DNA of 64,000 bases from Candidatus Poribacteria bacterium (GTDB lineage: Bacteria > Poribacteria > WGA-4E > WGA-3G): positions 62,001 to 126,000 of the forward strand of contig JAJEDN010000067.1 of assembly GCA_022821495.1 (NCBI GenBank). Direction: 5' to 3'. Position numbers and translations under genes: made by a program. The notes below the pieces were generated by a model. It was not told the origin of the DNA, ran no database searches, and was given only the letters and a program-made list of their open reading frames with translations. Below, one piece after another: positions 33,874-42,250 of this stretch (positions are counted from its first letter, which is position 1; every line of letters starts with the position of its first letter).

Positions 33874-34542
33874 ATGTGGTATACCAACAATCAATTTTGG
33901 ACACCCCGTGCATTCTACCGATGGGGGCATCGACTCACAAACATTTTTTGTAAAACCATGGGGCACCTTGAGGTACAGGGGATTCGCCACATTCCGAGAG
34001 AGGGTGGCGTGCTGCTTGTCTCAAACCACGTCAGTTTTCTTGATCCTGTGATTGTCGGTTCCGCCGCAAACCGTGAAATTCATTTCATGGCACGGAGTAC
34101 CGCGTTCGATATCCCCGGCTTAGGGAAACTCATTTCACTTTATAACGCCTATCCTGTGAATAGGGGCGCGCCTGACTTGGGTGCGTTGCGCAAGACGATC
34201 GCGCTTTTAAAGGCTGGGAATGTTGTGCTGATGTTCCCGGAAGGTACCCGGAGCGTTGATGGTACATTGGGTAAGGCACGCGACGGCGCGTGTTTTATTG
34301 CTGACAGAGCCGGTGTTCCGACAATTCCTGTCTTTCATAGCGGGGCGGAACGGATGTTGCCACGCAGCAGCAGCCGACTGCGCCGAACAAAACTAAGCGT
34401 CACCTTCGGTGAACCACTTGAGCTGATCACTGGTGAATTCGAGACGAAACGTGAAAGGTATCAGCAGATGGGCAACCAGATCATGGAAGCGATTGCGGAT
34501 TTACGGGATGGCACGCTTAATGAGTCGGGTTCGCTAAGATGA
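33874..34542 (+). CDS. plsC: 1-acyl-sn-glycerol-3-phosphate acyltransferase
   Basis: Makes phosphatidic acid in membrane lipid synthesis. 222 residues with the catalytic HX4D motif (NHVSFLDP, H52 and D57), the FPEGTRS glycerophosphate motif and PTIPVFHSG. A peripheral membrane protein. The ATG is three bases beyond the cmk stop. Its last 26 bases overlap the end of ychF on the opposite strand. Confidence 0.93.
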   Translation: MWYTNNQFWTPRAFYRWGHRLTNIFCKTMGHLEVQGIRHIPREGGVLLVSNHVSFLDPVIVGSAANREIHFMARSTAFDIPGLGKLISLYNAYPVNRGAPDLGALRKTIALLKAGNVVLMFPEGTRSVDGTLGKARDGACFIADRAGVPTIPVFHSGAERMLPRSSSRLRRTKLSVTFGEPLELITGEFETKRERYQQMGNQIMEAIADLRDGTLNESGSLR

Positions 34543-35611
34543 GTAGGACATCCCCTTCTTGCACCTGATACGTTTTGCCTTCGGCTCTCAACAACCCTTT
34601 GCTTCTCGCTTCTGGATAACTACCGCACGCGACTAAGTCATCCCAACTCAGTGTTTCTGAGCGGATGAAAGCGTTCGCGAAGTCTGTATGGATACGTCCC
34701 GCTGCGTCAACAGCAGTTTGGCCCGCCTGCAGTGTCCATGCCCGTGTTTCCACAGGACCCGTTGTAAAGAATGTGAGTAGTTCCAATAACTGATATGAAG
34801 TTTGGATAAACCGTTCCAAAGCAGACGCTTGTAATCCCATTTCCGCCATAAAAATCTCTGTATCCGTTTCATCGAGTTGCGAGAGTTCCAGTTCCAATTG
34901 TGCGGCGAGTACAATGACTGCGGTTCGCGGTTCTGCTTCGTATTTAGTGAAGTGTTCGAGAATTTCGTCTGCCGTGTCGAGTTGTGTTTCGCTGATATTA
35001 CAGACGAGTAACAGCGGTTTCTGCGTCAAAAATCCGTAGCCACGTATTAACTTTTCTTCGGTGGCAGCTAAATTGAGTCCACGAAGTGGTTCTCCTTTTT
35101 CTAAGGCCTCTTGACACGTCTCTAAAACCCGGATTTCGTTCTGTTGTTCTGGCAGTTTTTGGTTTTGAAACTGTTTTCGGAGTCGGTCGAGTCTATTTTC
35201 AACGATTTGCAGATCTGCCAACGTAAATTCAAGAGCGATACTCTCGATGTCGCGTTCGGCATCAACACTACCATCAACATGTGGTACTGATGCGTCTTCA
35301 AACAACCTAACGACATGCGCAAGAGCATCGACAGTGCGGAGTTCCGCGAGCATCCCGGAATCTAATTCTGCCTGCTCCACATCTGATTTGGTCACCCCTG
35401 CGACATCCACATAGTCGATTGTTGCTGGGGTTGTTTTTTCGGAACCAGAGATTTCTGCTAAAGGTTTCAGACGGTCGTCTGGTACATTAGCCGTGCTGAG
35501 GTTAATTTGGCCGCGACTCGTGTAGCCACCGATTTCTGCATTAGAGTGCGCTAAGGTGTTAAACACTGTCGTTTTTCCGACCTGCGGTCTACCTACGATA
35601 CCTATTTTCAT
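34517..35611 (-). CDS. ychF: YchF/Obg-family P-loop NTPase
   Basis: 364 residues of the YchF (OLA1) group, which hydrolyse ATP and associate with ribosomes. GRPQVGKT (7-14) is the P-loop; DVAGVT is switch II; the NxxE-type specificity motif reads NISE and not NKxD, in line with ATP use. The C-terminal TGS domain is visible in TGPVETRAWTLQAGQTAVDA and KTYQVQEGDVLLILAN. The start lacks a strong ribosome site. The gene ends inside plsC (26-bp tail-to-tail overlap). Confidence 0.93.
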   Translation of the reverse strand: MKIGIVGRPQVGKTTVFNTLAHSNAEIGGYTSRGQINLSTANVPDDRLKPLAEISGSEKTTPATIDYVDVAGVTKSDVEQAELDSGMLAELRTVDALAHVVRLFEDASVPHVDGSVDAERDIESIALEFTLADLQIVENRLDRLRKQFQNQKLPEQQNEIRVLETCQEALEKGEPLRGLNLAATEEKLIRGYGFLTQKPLLLVCNISETQLDTADEILEHFTKYEAEPRTAVIVLAAQLELELSQLDETDTEIFMAEMGLQASALERFIQTSYQLLELLTFFTTGPVETRAWTLQAGQTAVDAAGRIHTDFANAFIRSETLSWDDLVACGSYPEARSKGLLRAEGKTYQVQEGDVLLILANPTH

Positions 35612-35685
35612 TTTTCTGCGCTCGCTGTATTTTTACTGAAACTATTCCTCTGAAAGTTGAATTTGTCTGATCGTAATAGAAAACA

Positions 35686-35791
35686 GAACTTACGCATTTT
35701 TCTATCATAACCTACATATTATGCCCTGCAGGGTTTCAAACCCTGCAGAAATACCCAAGCAAAAACCCTGCAAAGGGTGCTGCGTAGGTCC
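35686..35791. repeat. MITE-like element, copy B
   Basis: Ends GAACTTACGCA (35686-35696) and TGCGTAGGTCC (35781-35791) match copy A at 30001-30087 in inverted orientation. The inner perfect palindrome is CTGCAGGGTTT-c-AAACCCTGCAG (35726-35748). Lies between ychF and the promoter at 35804. Confidence 0.75.
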
Positions 35792-35803
35792 TAAGAAAAT
35801 CTA

Positions 35804-35832
35804 TTGACAACATCTGCGCGAAGTGTTAGTAT
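35804..35832 (+). promoter_or_regulatory. Sigma70-type promoter
   Basis: TTGACA at 35804-35809, 17 bases, TAGTAT at 35827-35832, 42 bases before the GTG at 35874. It begins 12 bases after MITE copy B. Confidence 0.65.
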
Positions 35833-35873
35833 AAACGACAGATATAGGATCCGAACCCGGAGGTAAATTGAAC

Positions 35874-36263
35874 GTGAGTGTCCCGAACGAAAAGTGGAAA
35901 CGATACGCCGTCAGAGGTTTAACAGTTCTCTTAATCCTCACAGTATGCCTTGCAGTTTTACAATGGTTTATCATCAAGGAACTATTCGGTTTCGGAGCGG
36001 ATATGGTGAAAGACGCGTTGATTCGACAGGCACCTGAGGGTGTCGACCGAGATGACATTGAAATAACGTTTGACCGAGTCAAAACCGCGGGTATGCAGCT
36101 GCCGTTCAGCTTCCTAACCGGGAAAATCAGCCTCCGTAAGATTCAAGCTGTTGGCAGGTATGCCATAGAAGCCAACGATGATCAAGTTTGGGACGCTGCT
36201 GAAATTAACACCCTTCTCCGAATGATGAACGCTTCTGTCGGAGTAAAAGGAGATACCGAGTGA
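35874..36263 (+). CDS. Small unknown membrane-anchored protein
   Basis: 129 residues. A membrane segment at about 14-34 (RGLTVLLILTVCLAVLQWFI) follows a short basic N-terminus; the rest (VKDALIRQAPEGVDRDDIEI and later) is soluble and mixed alpha/beta. No family recognised. GGAGGT at 35859-35864 suits the GTG at 35874 (9-base spacing) better than the in-frame TTG at 35868, which is too close. The stop is followed after one base by the methyltransferase frame, so the two are probably one transcript. Confidence 0.7.
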   Translation: MSVPNEKWKRYAVRGLTVLLILTVCLAVLQWFIIKELFGFGADMVKDALIRQAPEGVDRDDIEITFDRVKTAGMQLPFSFLTGKISLRKIQAVGRYAIEANDDQVWDAAEINTLLRMMNASVGVKGDTE

Positions 36264-36264
36264 C

Positions 36265-37056
36265 TTGCATCATTCAGTCGCAGGCGACATTGAAACAATG
36301 CAGACAAACCTAACGCCCCCTTATGAAAAATTTGCCTACGCCTATGACCGGATGATGACAAACGTCAATTATACGCGCTGGACACACTATATTGAGTCCC
36401 TTTTTGACAAATATGATTGTAAACCGCGCCGCGTTCTGGATTTGGCTTGCGGTACTTGCGCATTGACAATACAACTCGCCTTGAAAGGCTATGAGATGAC
36501 GGGTGTTGACCGCGCAGTCGGTATGTTGGACATTGCTAAAGAGAAGGCGGCAGCGCACGACGTGGACATTGCGTTACATCACGGTGATATGCGCGATTTT
36601 GAGTTAGACCAGCGGTTTGATGTTGTCCTCTGCACGTATGATAGCATTAACTATGCCTACGACGAAGCCGAGTTGCGCAATGTTTTTGAAGCCGTTGCGA
36701 AGCATCTCGAACCGGACGGTTTATTTATTTTTGATGTAACGACTGAACGCAACATCGTTGAACATTTTCACAACAAGACATTCGCCGCAAATCACGCCGA
36801 CTATACCTATATCTGGAAAAATAACTATATCCATCACAACAAAATGTGTCGGACCGTACTGACCTTTTTCATCCGTGAAGGCGAGTTATTTCGCCGCCAT
36901 GAGGAGGTACACCAGCAGCGTATCTTTGAAGTAAGTACTGTCAATGACCTACTCAAAAAGGCGGGATACAAACCCTTAAGTGCTTACGATATGTACACCT
37001 TCACCCGATGGAACCGTTATTCAGATCGGATTAATTTTACGGCACGCCTCACCTAA
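36265..37056 (+). CDS. Class I SAM-dependent methyltransferase
   Basis: 263 residues. Motif I is VLDLACGTCALTIQLA (57-72), followed by MTGVDRAVGMLDIAKEKA for the SAM-binding acidic loop and DVVLCTYDSINYAYDE for motif IV, a typical seven-strand Rossmann methyltransferase. The C-terminal half (IRTYTSR-free, with FFIREGELFRRHEEVHQQRI) resembles proteins annotated as small-molecule or glycine/sarcosine-type methyltransferases, but no substrate can be claimed. A TTG at 36265 has AGGAG twelve bases upstream; the ATG at 36298 lacks one, so the longer start is preferred with moderate confidence. A 52-bp tandem repeat follows the stop. Confidence 0.8.
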   Translation: MHHSVAGDIETMQTNLTPPYEKFAYAYDRMMTNVNYTRWTHYIESLFDKYDCKPRRVLDLACGTCALTIQLALKGYEMTGVDRAVGMLDIAKEKAAAHDVDIALHHGDMRDFELDQRFDVVLCTYDSINYAYDEAELRNVFEAVAKHLEPDGLFIFDVTTERNIVEHFHNKTFAANHADYTYIWKNNYIHHNKMCRTVLTFFIREGELFRRHEEVHQQRIFEVSTVNDLLKKAGYKPLSAYDMYTFTRWNRYSDRINFTARLT

Positions 37057-37102
37057 AGATTACAACGCTCCAAATTTTTTAGGACTTGCACATTTCCTCT
37101 TT

Positions 37103-37253
37103 CTTAAAGTCCCCCTGATAAGGGGGATTTAGGGGGTTTAATAAGTGCTTTCCTCTTAAAGTCCCCCTGATAAGGGGGATTTAGGGGGTTTAATAAGTGC
37201 TTTCCTCTTAAAGTCCCCCTGATAAGGGGGATTTAGGGGGTTTAATAAGTGCT
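37103..37253. repeat. 52-bp tandem repeat, nearly three units
   Basis: Units begin at 37103, 37155 and 37207 and are almost identical (CTTAAAGTCCCCCTGATAAG start). Each contains CCCCC-tgataa-GGGGG that can fold into a hairpin. The array sits between the convergent methyltransferase and leuB genes and runs into the leuB stop codon. It may act as a terminator. The core motif resembles a repeat very common in cyanobacterial intergenic DNA. Confidence 0.9.
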
Positions 37254-38307
37254 ATCCCAACCCCTCGGCTATAAGGTCCCCAACTTCTTCAGTGGTATAG
37301 CCCATCCGTCCGGCACCGAGATCTTTAATTTTTCCGCTTGCGAGTAGATCGCTGATAGATTTTTCCACTTTTGCTGCTGCCTCTGCATGTCCGAGGTGAT
37401 CGAGCATCATTCCTGCTGCCCCGACTGCCGCAATTGGATTAATCTGGTTTTTGCCGGTATAGCGCGGTGCGGAACCGTGGATCGGTTCAAACATCGCAAC
37501 GCTTTCTGGATTCAAATTACCGGAGGCTGCGACACCCATACCGCCTTGAATCATCGCACCGAGATCGGTAATAATATCGCCGAACATATTACACGTCACA
37601 ACGACATCGAACCACTCCGGATTTTTCACCATCCACATCGTAGTCGCATCGACGAATGCGTATTCTTTTTTGATGTCGGGGTAGTCTTCGCCGACCTCGT
37701 CAAAGACGCGCCGCCAGAGATCGTGGGCATAGGTAAGAACGTTTGCTTTATCGCAGAGCGTCAAGGTATTTTCCTTGTTCCGTTTTTTGGTGAGTTCAAA
37801 CGCATAGCGGACACAGCGTTCCACGCCTTTGTAGGTGTTGATCATCTCCTGAATAGCAACTTCGTCGCGCGTGCCGCGTTTCAAAAAGCCACCGATACCG
37901 GCGTATAAGCCTTCGGTATTTTCGCGGACGATGATAAAGTCAATTTCCTCAGGCCCTTTGTCTTTCACAGGAGTTGGCACGCCTGGATAGAGTTTGACGG
38001 GACGTAAATTGATATAGAGGTCGAGTTCAAACCGGACTTTTAGCAGGATACCCTTCTCTAAAATGCCGGGCTTAACATCCGGGTGCCCGATAGCCCCAAG
38101 ATAGATAGCGTCAAGTCCTCTGAGTTCTTCTAACACAGAATCCGGTAGCACCTCGCCGGTCGCGAGATACCGATCGCCACCGATATCGTAGTCAACTGTT
38201 TCGTATTGTATGCCTGCTTGTGCGGCTGCCGCCCCGAAGACCTTCATCGCTTCGCGTGTTACTTCGGGGCCGATTCCATCGCCAGGGATGAGACCGATTT
38301 TGTACAT
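37252..38307 (-). CDS. leuB: 3-isopropylmalate dehydrogenase (isocitrate/isopropylmalate family)
   Basis: 351 residues. [16 protein letters not shown] starts the fold; [12 protein letters not shown], the Arg/Lys-rich central region and [20 protein letters not shown] with [20 protein letters not shown] are the conserved NAD and metal segments of the beta-decarboxylating dehydrogenase family. The closest assignment is LeuB (leucine synthesis), but homologous enzymes act on homoisocitrate or tartrate, and no leuCD is nearby to confirm. The start at 38307 has GGAGAAAA upstream; an earlier in-frame start is unlikely. A promoter is seen at 38349-38377. Confidence 0.85.
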   Translation of the reverse strand: MYKIGLIPGDGIGPEVTREAMKVFGAAAAQAGIQYETVDYDIGGDRYLATGEVLPDSVLEELRGLDAIYLGAIGHPDVKPGILEKGILLKVRFELDLYINLRPVKLYPGVPTPVKDKGPEEIDFIIVRENTEGLYAGIGGFLKRGTRDEVAIQEMINTYKGVERCVRYAFELTKKRNKENTLTLCDKANVLTYAHDLWRRVFDEVGEDYPDIKKEYAFVDATTMWMVKNPEWFDVVVTCNMFGDIITDLGAMIQGGMGVAASGNLNPESVAMFEPIHGSAPRYTGKNQINPIAAVGAAGMMLDHLGHAEAAAKVEKSISDLLASGKIKDLGAGRMGYTTEEVGDLIAEGLG

Positions 38308-38348
38308 AGGTTTTCTCCAAATGTTAGATAGAAAATTGGATACCTTAT

Positions 38349-38377
38349 ATTTTACCACATTTGGCGTGATATTGCAA
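38349..38377 (-). promoter_or_regulatory. Sigma70-type promoter for leuB
   Basis: On the minus strand TTGCAA (38372-38377), 17 bases, TAAAAT (38349-38354), about 40 bases before the start codon. Confidence 0.55.
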
Positions 38378-38378
38378 A

Positions 38379-38744
38379 TTGGTAGATCACGGGTTATCTA
38401 TAACAGAGGCATTCAGTTTTCGGCAGTCAACTATCAGTTATATGTATGCACTCCTGCATCATCGCGCGTACTGCGAGCATTATCAGGTGAACCTTAAGCG
38501 AGATTTGCCCCATATTCCTGCGGAGATGTTTCAGTGTCGGTTAGGAAATCGTTCGGCGTTGGAATGGGTGGTGGATCAGTATCGCGTGAAAACAGATAGA
38601 CGGAGCGGTATTGAGAACGATCCGAACCCTGCGGATGATGAGACCTATATCGTAGATCTGATTCGGAAGGTTGTTAGTGTAAGTTTGGAGACAGTGCGGA
38701 TTGTTGAGCGGTTGTCGGGGCTGGATATTGGCGGGAAGGAATAG
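38379..38744 (+). pseudogene. Remnant of a type ISP/large restriction-modification helicase-methylase gene
   Basis: The open frame carries YALLHHRAYCEHYQVNLKRD and LPHIP directly followed by LGNRSALEWVVDQYRVKTDR and DETYIVDLIRKVVSVSLETV. These are the C-terminal words of large single-chain (type ISP or BREX/DISARM-like) restriction-methylases. In intact proteins the two groups are separated by a longer stretch, so an internal piece seems missing, and the long N-terminal helicase and methylase parts are absent altogether. No ribosome site precedes it. It marks an eroded defence locus next to higBA. Confidence 0.7.
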
Positions 38745-38769
38745 TAGATTAGTGTTCTTCAGGATTTTT

Positions 38770-38798
38770 TTGACAGCTAAATTTTTGTATGGTATAAT
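38770..38798 (+). promoter_or_regulatory. Consensus sigma70 promoter for higB
   Basis: TTGACA at 38770-38775, 17 bases, TATAAT at 38793-38798, 40 bases before the toxin start. Confidence 0.75.
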
Positions 38799-38837
38799 AT
38801 TCAGGCGACTTAATCAAGGGGCGGATCCTGTCTACAA

Positions 38838-39164
38838 ATGCATATTAGAGGCGAAGAAAAACTAAATAAATTTGCACAGAGACATCCAAATGCCAGGTCC
38901 GCACTTAACCGGTGGTATAGACTCATGGAGGAAGGGACTTTCAGCTCGATTGTCGAATTGCGCGAAACGTTTCCTCATGCCGATCCAGTACCAGCACGTT
39001 CAGGACAGATTTCTGGGTCGGGTGAAAGAACGACTTTAACAGTTTTCAACATTGGCGGTAACAAAGCGCGCCTTACAGCGTTTGTGCACTATAGAAAGCA
39101 AACTGTTTCTATCAGAAGGGTAGAAACGCATGCCGAATATGATAAGAGAAACTTGAGGGGGTAA
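38838..39164 (+). CDS. higB: HigB-family mRNA interferase toxin
   Basis: 108 residues of the HigB_toxin (RelE-like) type: NKFAQRHPNARSALNRWYRL, then ELRETFPHADPV, LTVFNIGGNKARLTAFVHYR and RRVETHAEYDK, in the canonical order. HigB toxins cut mRNA on ribosomes. An additional segment of about 12 residues (ARSGQISGSGER) lies between the second helix and the first core strand. A consensus promoter is just upstream; the Shine-Dalgarno is weak. The partner gene starts two bases after the stop. Confidence 0.9.
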   Translation: MHIRGEEKLNKFAQRHPNARSALNRWYRLMEEGTFSSIVELRETFPHADPVPARSGQISGSGERTTLTVFNIGGNKARLTAFVHYRKQTVSIRRVETHAEYDKRNLRG

Positions 39165-39166
39165 TT

Positions 39167-41086
39167 ATGTTGATGGAAACACAAGCTGCGTTCGATGCCT
39201 CGTCAATGCTAGAGGCATTGGGATCAGTTCCAACACTCCCCGATGTAACACTGAGCAGTTCTCAATTTTTTGAGAGGTCTGACCCGATACAAATTAGATT
39301 ATCGGCACTTGCTGTGCCCACGACCTATCCTGAGAGTGCTTATCAATGGTTAATAGAAGTATTAGACGGATTAATCGATTTCGGGCAACGGCATGGACAT
39401 TATGGTATCATCAAATTAACCGAGGATGAGTATCAGTGGCTGGACGATGTGTTAGAAGAATTAATTTGCTCTGTTGGTGAGAATGAAAATCATCCCTTGG
39501 CACCGCTGATGGAATTCGTTATTCGGCTCATTGATAACTATGAGGAGACCTACGTTCCGAAACTAACAGAATTGTTTCCAGAATTGGCAGAAGAAGCACC
39601 GATAGAAACAACAAGCAAAAATAAGCAGCTCACTGCAAACATCCCCGAACTGAGCAACAACGAACTCGCCGCGCACGCCTTCTTTTCCATTGGTTACCTC
39701 CTTGCAGAAGGCAATTGGATGGAAAAAACACTCACCGCTTATGAAAAGGCAATTGCGTTGAAACCCGATTTTTGGGAAGCCTTCTATAATCGTGGCAATG
39801 CTTATACTCGCAAAGGTGATTATGACCGGGCCATTAGAGACTATGATACTGCCATAGAATTGAGGCCTGATGAGGCCATAACCTATATCAATCGCGGGCT
39901 TGCTTGCGACAGAAGAGGCGAGGTTGACCGAGCTATTGAAAATTATGACGCTGCGATACAACTGAATGTTAATTGCGCCGAGGCTTATTACAATCGCGGC
40001 AATGCTTATACGAGCAAAGGTGATTATGACCGGGCCATTGAGGATTATACCATAGCGATACAATTCAACCCACGCTATGCCTCAGCCTATAACAATCGCG
40101 GTAACACCTATACGAGCAAAGGTGATTATGACCGGGCTCTTAGAGATTATAATACTGCGATACAACTTGACCCCGAGCATGCTATGGCCTATTACAACCG
40201 AGGCCGTGCTTACCTCAACAATGGTGAGTTTGACCTCGCCATCAAAGACTTTAACAAAGTTACAGACTTGAACCCTGATGATGGCGAGATATATATCAGG
40301 ACCTATACCAGTCGCGGTGCAACTTACTTCAAAAAGGGGAAGTTTGACCGGGCCATTGAAGACTTTAACAAAGCGATACAACTTGACCCCGAGCATGCTA
40401 TGGCCTATTACAACCGAGGCCGTGCTTACCTCAAAGATGACGAGTTTGACCTCGCCATCAAAGACTTTAACAAAGTTACAGACTTGAACCCTGATGATAC
40501 CGACGCTTATATCTTTCGGGGTGTGGCTTACGGCATGAAGGGGGAGTTTGATCGTGCCATTGAAGACTTTACCAAGGCTACAGACTTGAATCCCGATGAT
40601 GACGATATCTATGCCAGCCGCGGTGTGGCTTATGATAGGAAAGGTGAGTCCGACCTGGCCATAGAAGACTTTACTAAAGCTATAGACTTGAACCCTGATG
40701 GCACCGGTGCCTATATCAGTCGCGGTGTGGCCTACAGCAACAATGGTGAGTATGACTTGGCTCTTGAAGACCTTACTAAAGCCATAGACTTGAATCCTAA
40801 CAATGCCAATGCCTATCACAATCTAGGTGTGGTTTACGTCAGGACAGGTGAGTTTGACCTGGCCATTGAAAGCTTTACCAAAATTATAGATTTGAATCCC
40901 GATGATGTTGATGCTTATATCCGACGTGGTCTAGCTTATCACGATAAAGGTGAGTATGACTTGGCTCTTGAAGACTTTACCAAAGCTATAGACTTGAATC
41001 CTAACAATGCTTATGCCTATGCGGCAATGCTTACTTCGACAAAAGTGAAATTGACATCGTTATTGAAAAAATCACCTAAGTCATAG
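39167..41086 (+). CDS. HigA-like antitoxin domain fused to 13 TPR repeats
   Basis: 639 residues. Residues about 83-140 (KLTEDEYQWLDDVLEELICS through YEETYVPKLTELFPEL) match the N-terminal domain of HigA antitoxins, which typically reads 'e-y...l..i..Ll......l..Li..YE...yp'. In HigA this part is followed by a helix-turn-helix; here there is none. Instead, 13 tetratricopeptide repeats (AEAYYNRGNAYTSKGDYDRA style) occupy about 165-630. It starts two bases behind higB with GAGGGGG as ribosome site, so it takes the antitoxin slot. The last repeat is broken by a frameshift at about 41025. Units 6-7 and 8-9 are near-identical at DNA level (216-bp shift). Confidence 0.8.
   Translation: MLMETQAAFDASSMLEALGSVPTLPDVTLSSSQFFERSDPIQIRLSALAVPTTYPESAYQWLIEVLDGLIDFGQRHGHYGIIKLTEDEYQWLDDVLEELICSVGENENHPLAPLMEFVIRLIDNYEETYVPKLTELFPELAEEAPIETTSKNKQLTANIPELSNNELAAHAFFSIGYLLAEGNWMEKTLTAYEKAIALKPDFWEAFYNRGNAYTRKGDYDRAIRDYDTAIELRPDEAITYINRGLACDRRGEVDRAIENYDAAIQLNVNCAEAYYNRGNAYTSKGDYDRAIEDYTIAIQFNPRYASAYNNRGNTYTSKGDYDRALRDYNTAIQLDPEHAMAYYNRGRAYLNNGEFDLAIKDFNKVTDLNPDDGEIYIRTYTSRGATYFKKGKFDRAIEDFNKAIQLDPEHAMAYYNRGRAYLKDDEFDLAIKDFNKVTDLNPDDTDAYIFRGVAYGMKGEFDRAIEDFTKATDLNPDDDDIYASRGVAYDRKGESDLAIEDFTKAIDLNPDGTGAYISRGVAYSNNGEYDLALEDLTKAIDLNPNNANAYHNLGVVYVRTGEFDLAIESFTKIIDLNPDDVDAYIRRGLAYHDKGEYDLALEDFTKAIDLNPNNAYAYAAMLTSTKVKLTSLLKKSPKS
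40157..40499 (+). repeat. Internal 216-bp-period duplication within TPR gene
   Basis: The 126 bases from 40157 recur from 40373 with only about four differences, against much greater divergence of the other repeats, so this is a recent duplication of two TPR units. Confidence 0.8.
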
Positions 41087-41259
41087 ACTTGAAACCCAAC
41101 AATAACAATATCTACTACGGTCACGGGTAGATGTGGTTACATCTACGAAAGTGTGAAAAGTCAAATCAGACCTGGCCATTATTAAAAATAATGGAATTTC
41201 CATTTTTTCCAAACGTGCTATACTAAAGAAAACATTCATTTCACAAGGTCAAACCGCTT

Positions 41260-42183
41260 ATGAATTTTCCGACGCTGTCAGCGTCAAAACGCCTTGAGAT
41301 GCTCCAACCCCCGACGGGACAGGTGCAAATGGTGCTTGACACTGACACCTATAACGAAATCGATGATCAGTTTGCAGTCGTCCATGCACTGCTCTCACCC
41401 GAACACCTAAACGTTAAGGCACTCTACGCCGCTCCGTTTCATAACAACCGCTCAAACAACGCCGAAGACGGTATGGAGAAGAGTTACGACGAAATCCTAC
41501 GGCTATTGGACTTTCTCAATGTCCCCGCCGATGGTTTCGCGTATCGCGGTTCCAGAACGTTTCTCTCCGATAAAGAGACACCAGTACCCAGCGATGCTGC
41601 CACCGATATGATTGAACGCGCAATGACGCACAATAGCGAAGATCCACTCTACGTCGTTGCTGTCGGTGCTATCACAAACGTCGCTTCCGCTATCCTCATA
41701 GAACCCGCAATCATCGAACGCATTGTCGTTATCTGGCTCGGCGGCAATCCGTTGTACTGGCCACACACGCGAGAGTTCAACCTTATGCAAGACCTTCAGA
41801 GCGCGCAAGTCGTTTTAGATTGTGGGGTGCCGTTCGTTTGGTTGCCAGCACGCGGGGTCGTCTCGCACTTACATACGACAGTTGCGGAGATGGAACGTTA
41901 TGTGCAAGGTCGGGGCAAAGTCGGGGATTATCTCGTGGAGATCTTTAAAGACTACTCAAATGACCATTTCGCTTGGTCAAAGGTGATATGGGATCTCTCC
42001 GCGACGGCATACCTCGTCAACCCTTCGTGGGTGCCGACAGAAATCGTCCACAGTCCTATTTTGACGGAGGCGGTGACGTGGAGTTTCGATAACAATCGTC
42101 ATCTCATGCGTGTCGCCTCAAGTGTAAATCGGGACGCTATTTTCCGGGATCTGTTTGAAAAATTGCAGCAGCACACCGCCTAA
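41260..42183 (+). CDS. Nucleoside hydrolase (IUNH family)
   Basis: 307 residues. DTDTYNEIDDQFA (27-39) carries the calcium-binding acidic cluster that is the signature of inosine-uridine hydrolases, and the middle strand VVAVGAITNVASAI and WLGGNPLYWPHTREFNLMQD match the family. It would cleave the ribose-base bond of nucleosides; which base cannot be told. Ribosome site AAGG is weak. A stand-alone gene between the TPR gene's decayed tail and the divergent PhyH gene. Confidence 0.88.
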   Translation: MNFPTLSASKRLEMLQPPTGQVQMVLDTDTYNEIDDQFAVVHALLSPEHLNVKALYAAPFHNNRSNNAEDGMEKSYDEILRLLDFLNVPADGFAYRGSRTFLSDKETPVPSDAATDMIERAMTHNSEDPLYVVAVGAITNVASAILIEPAIIERIVVIWLGGNPLYWPHTREFNLMQDLQSAQVVLDCGVPFVWLPARGVVSHLHTTVAEMERYVQGRGKVGDYLVEIFKDYSNDHFAWSKVIWDLSATAYLVNPSWVPTEIVHSPILTEAVTWSFDNNRHLMRVASSVNRDAIFRDLFEKLQQHTA

Positions 42184-42250
42184 GGTAAGCGCGACTCGTT
42201 TCGGAAACAATCTGGACAGTTGGCAATCGCTTCTACCTTGGTTCAGGTGC

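Noticed and set aside
37103..37253. CRISPR-like direct repeats
   Set aside because: The 52-bp units are contiguous and identical, with no unique spacers; no cas genes.
40082..40819. A long minus-strand frame opposite the TPR gene
   Set aside because: Arises from the repeated codon pattern of the TPRs; no ribosome site or promoter.
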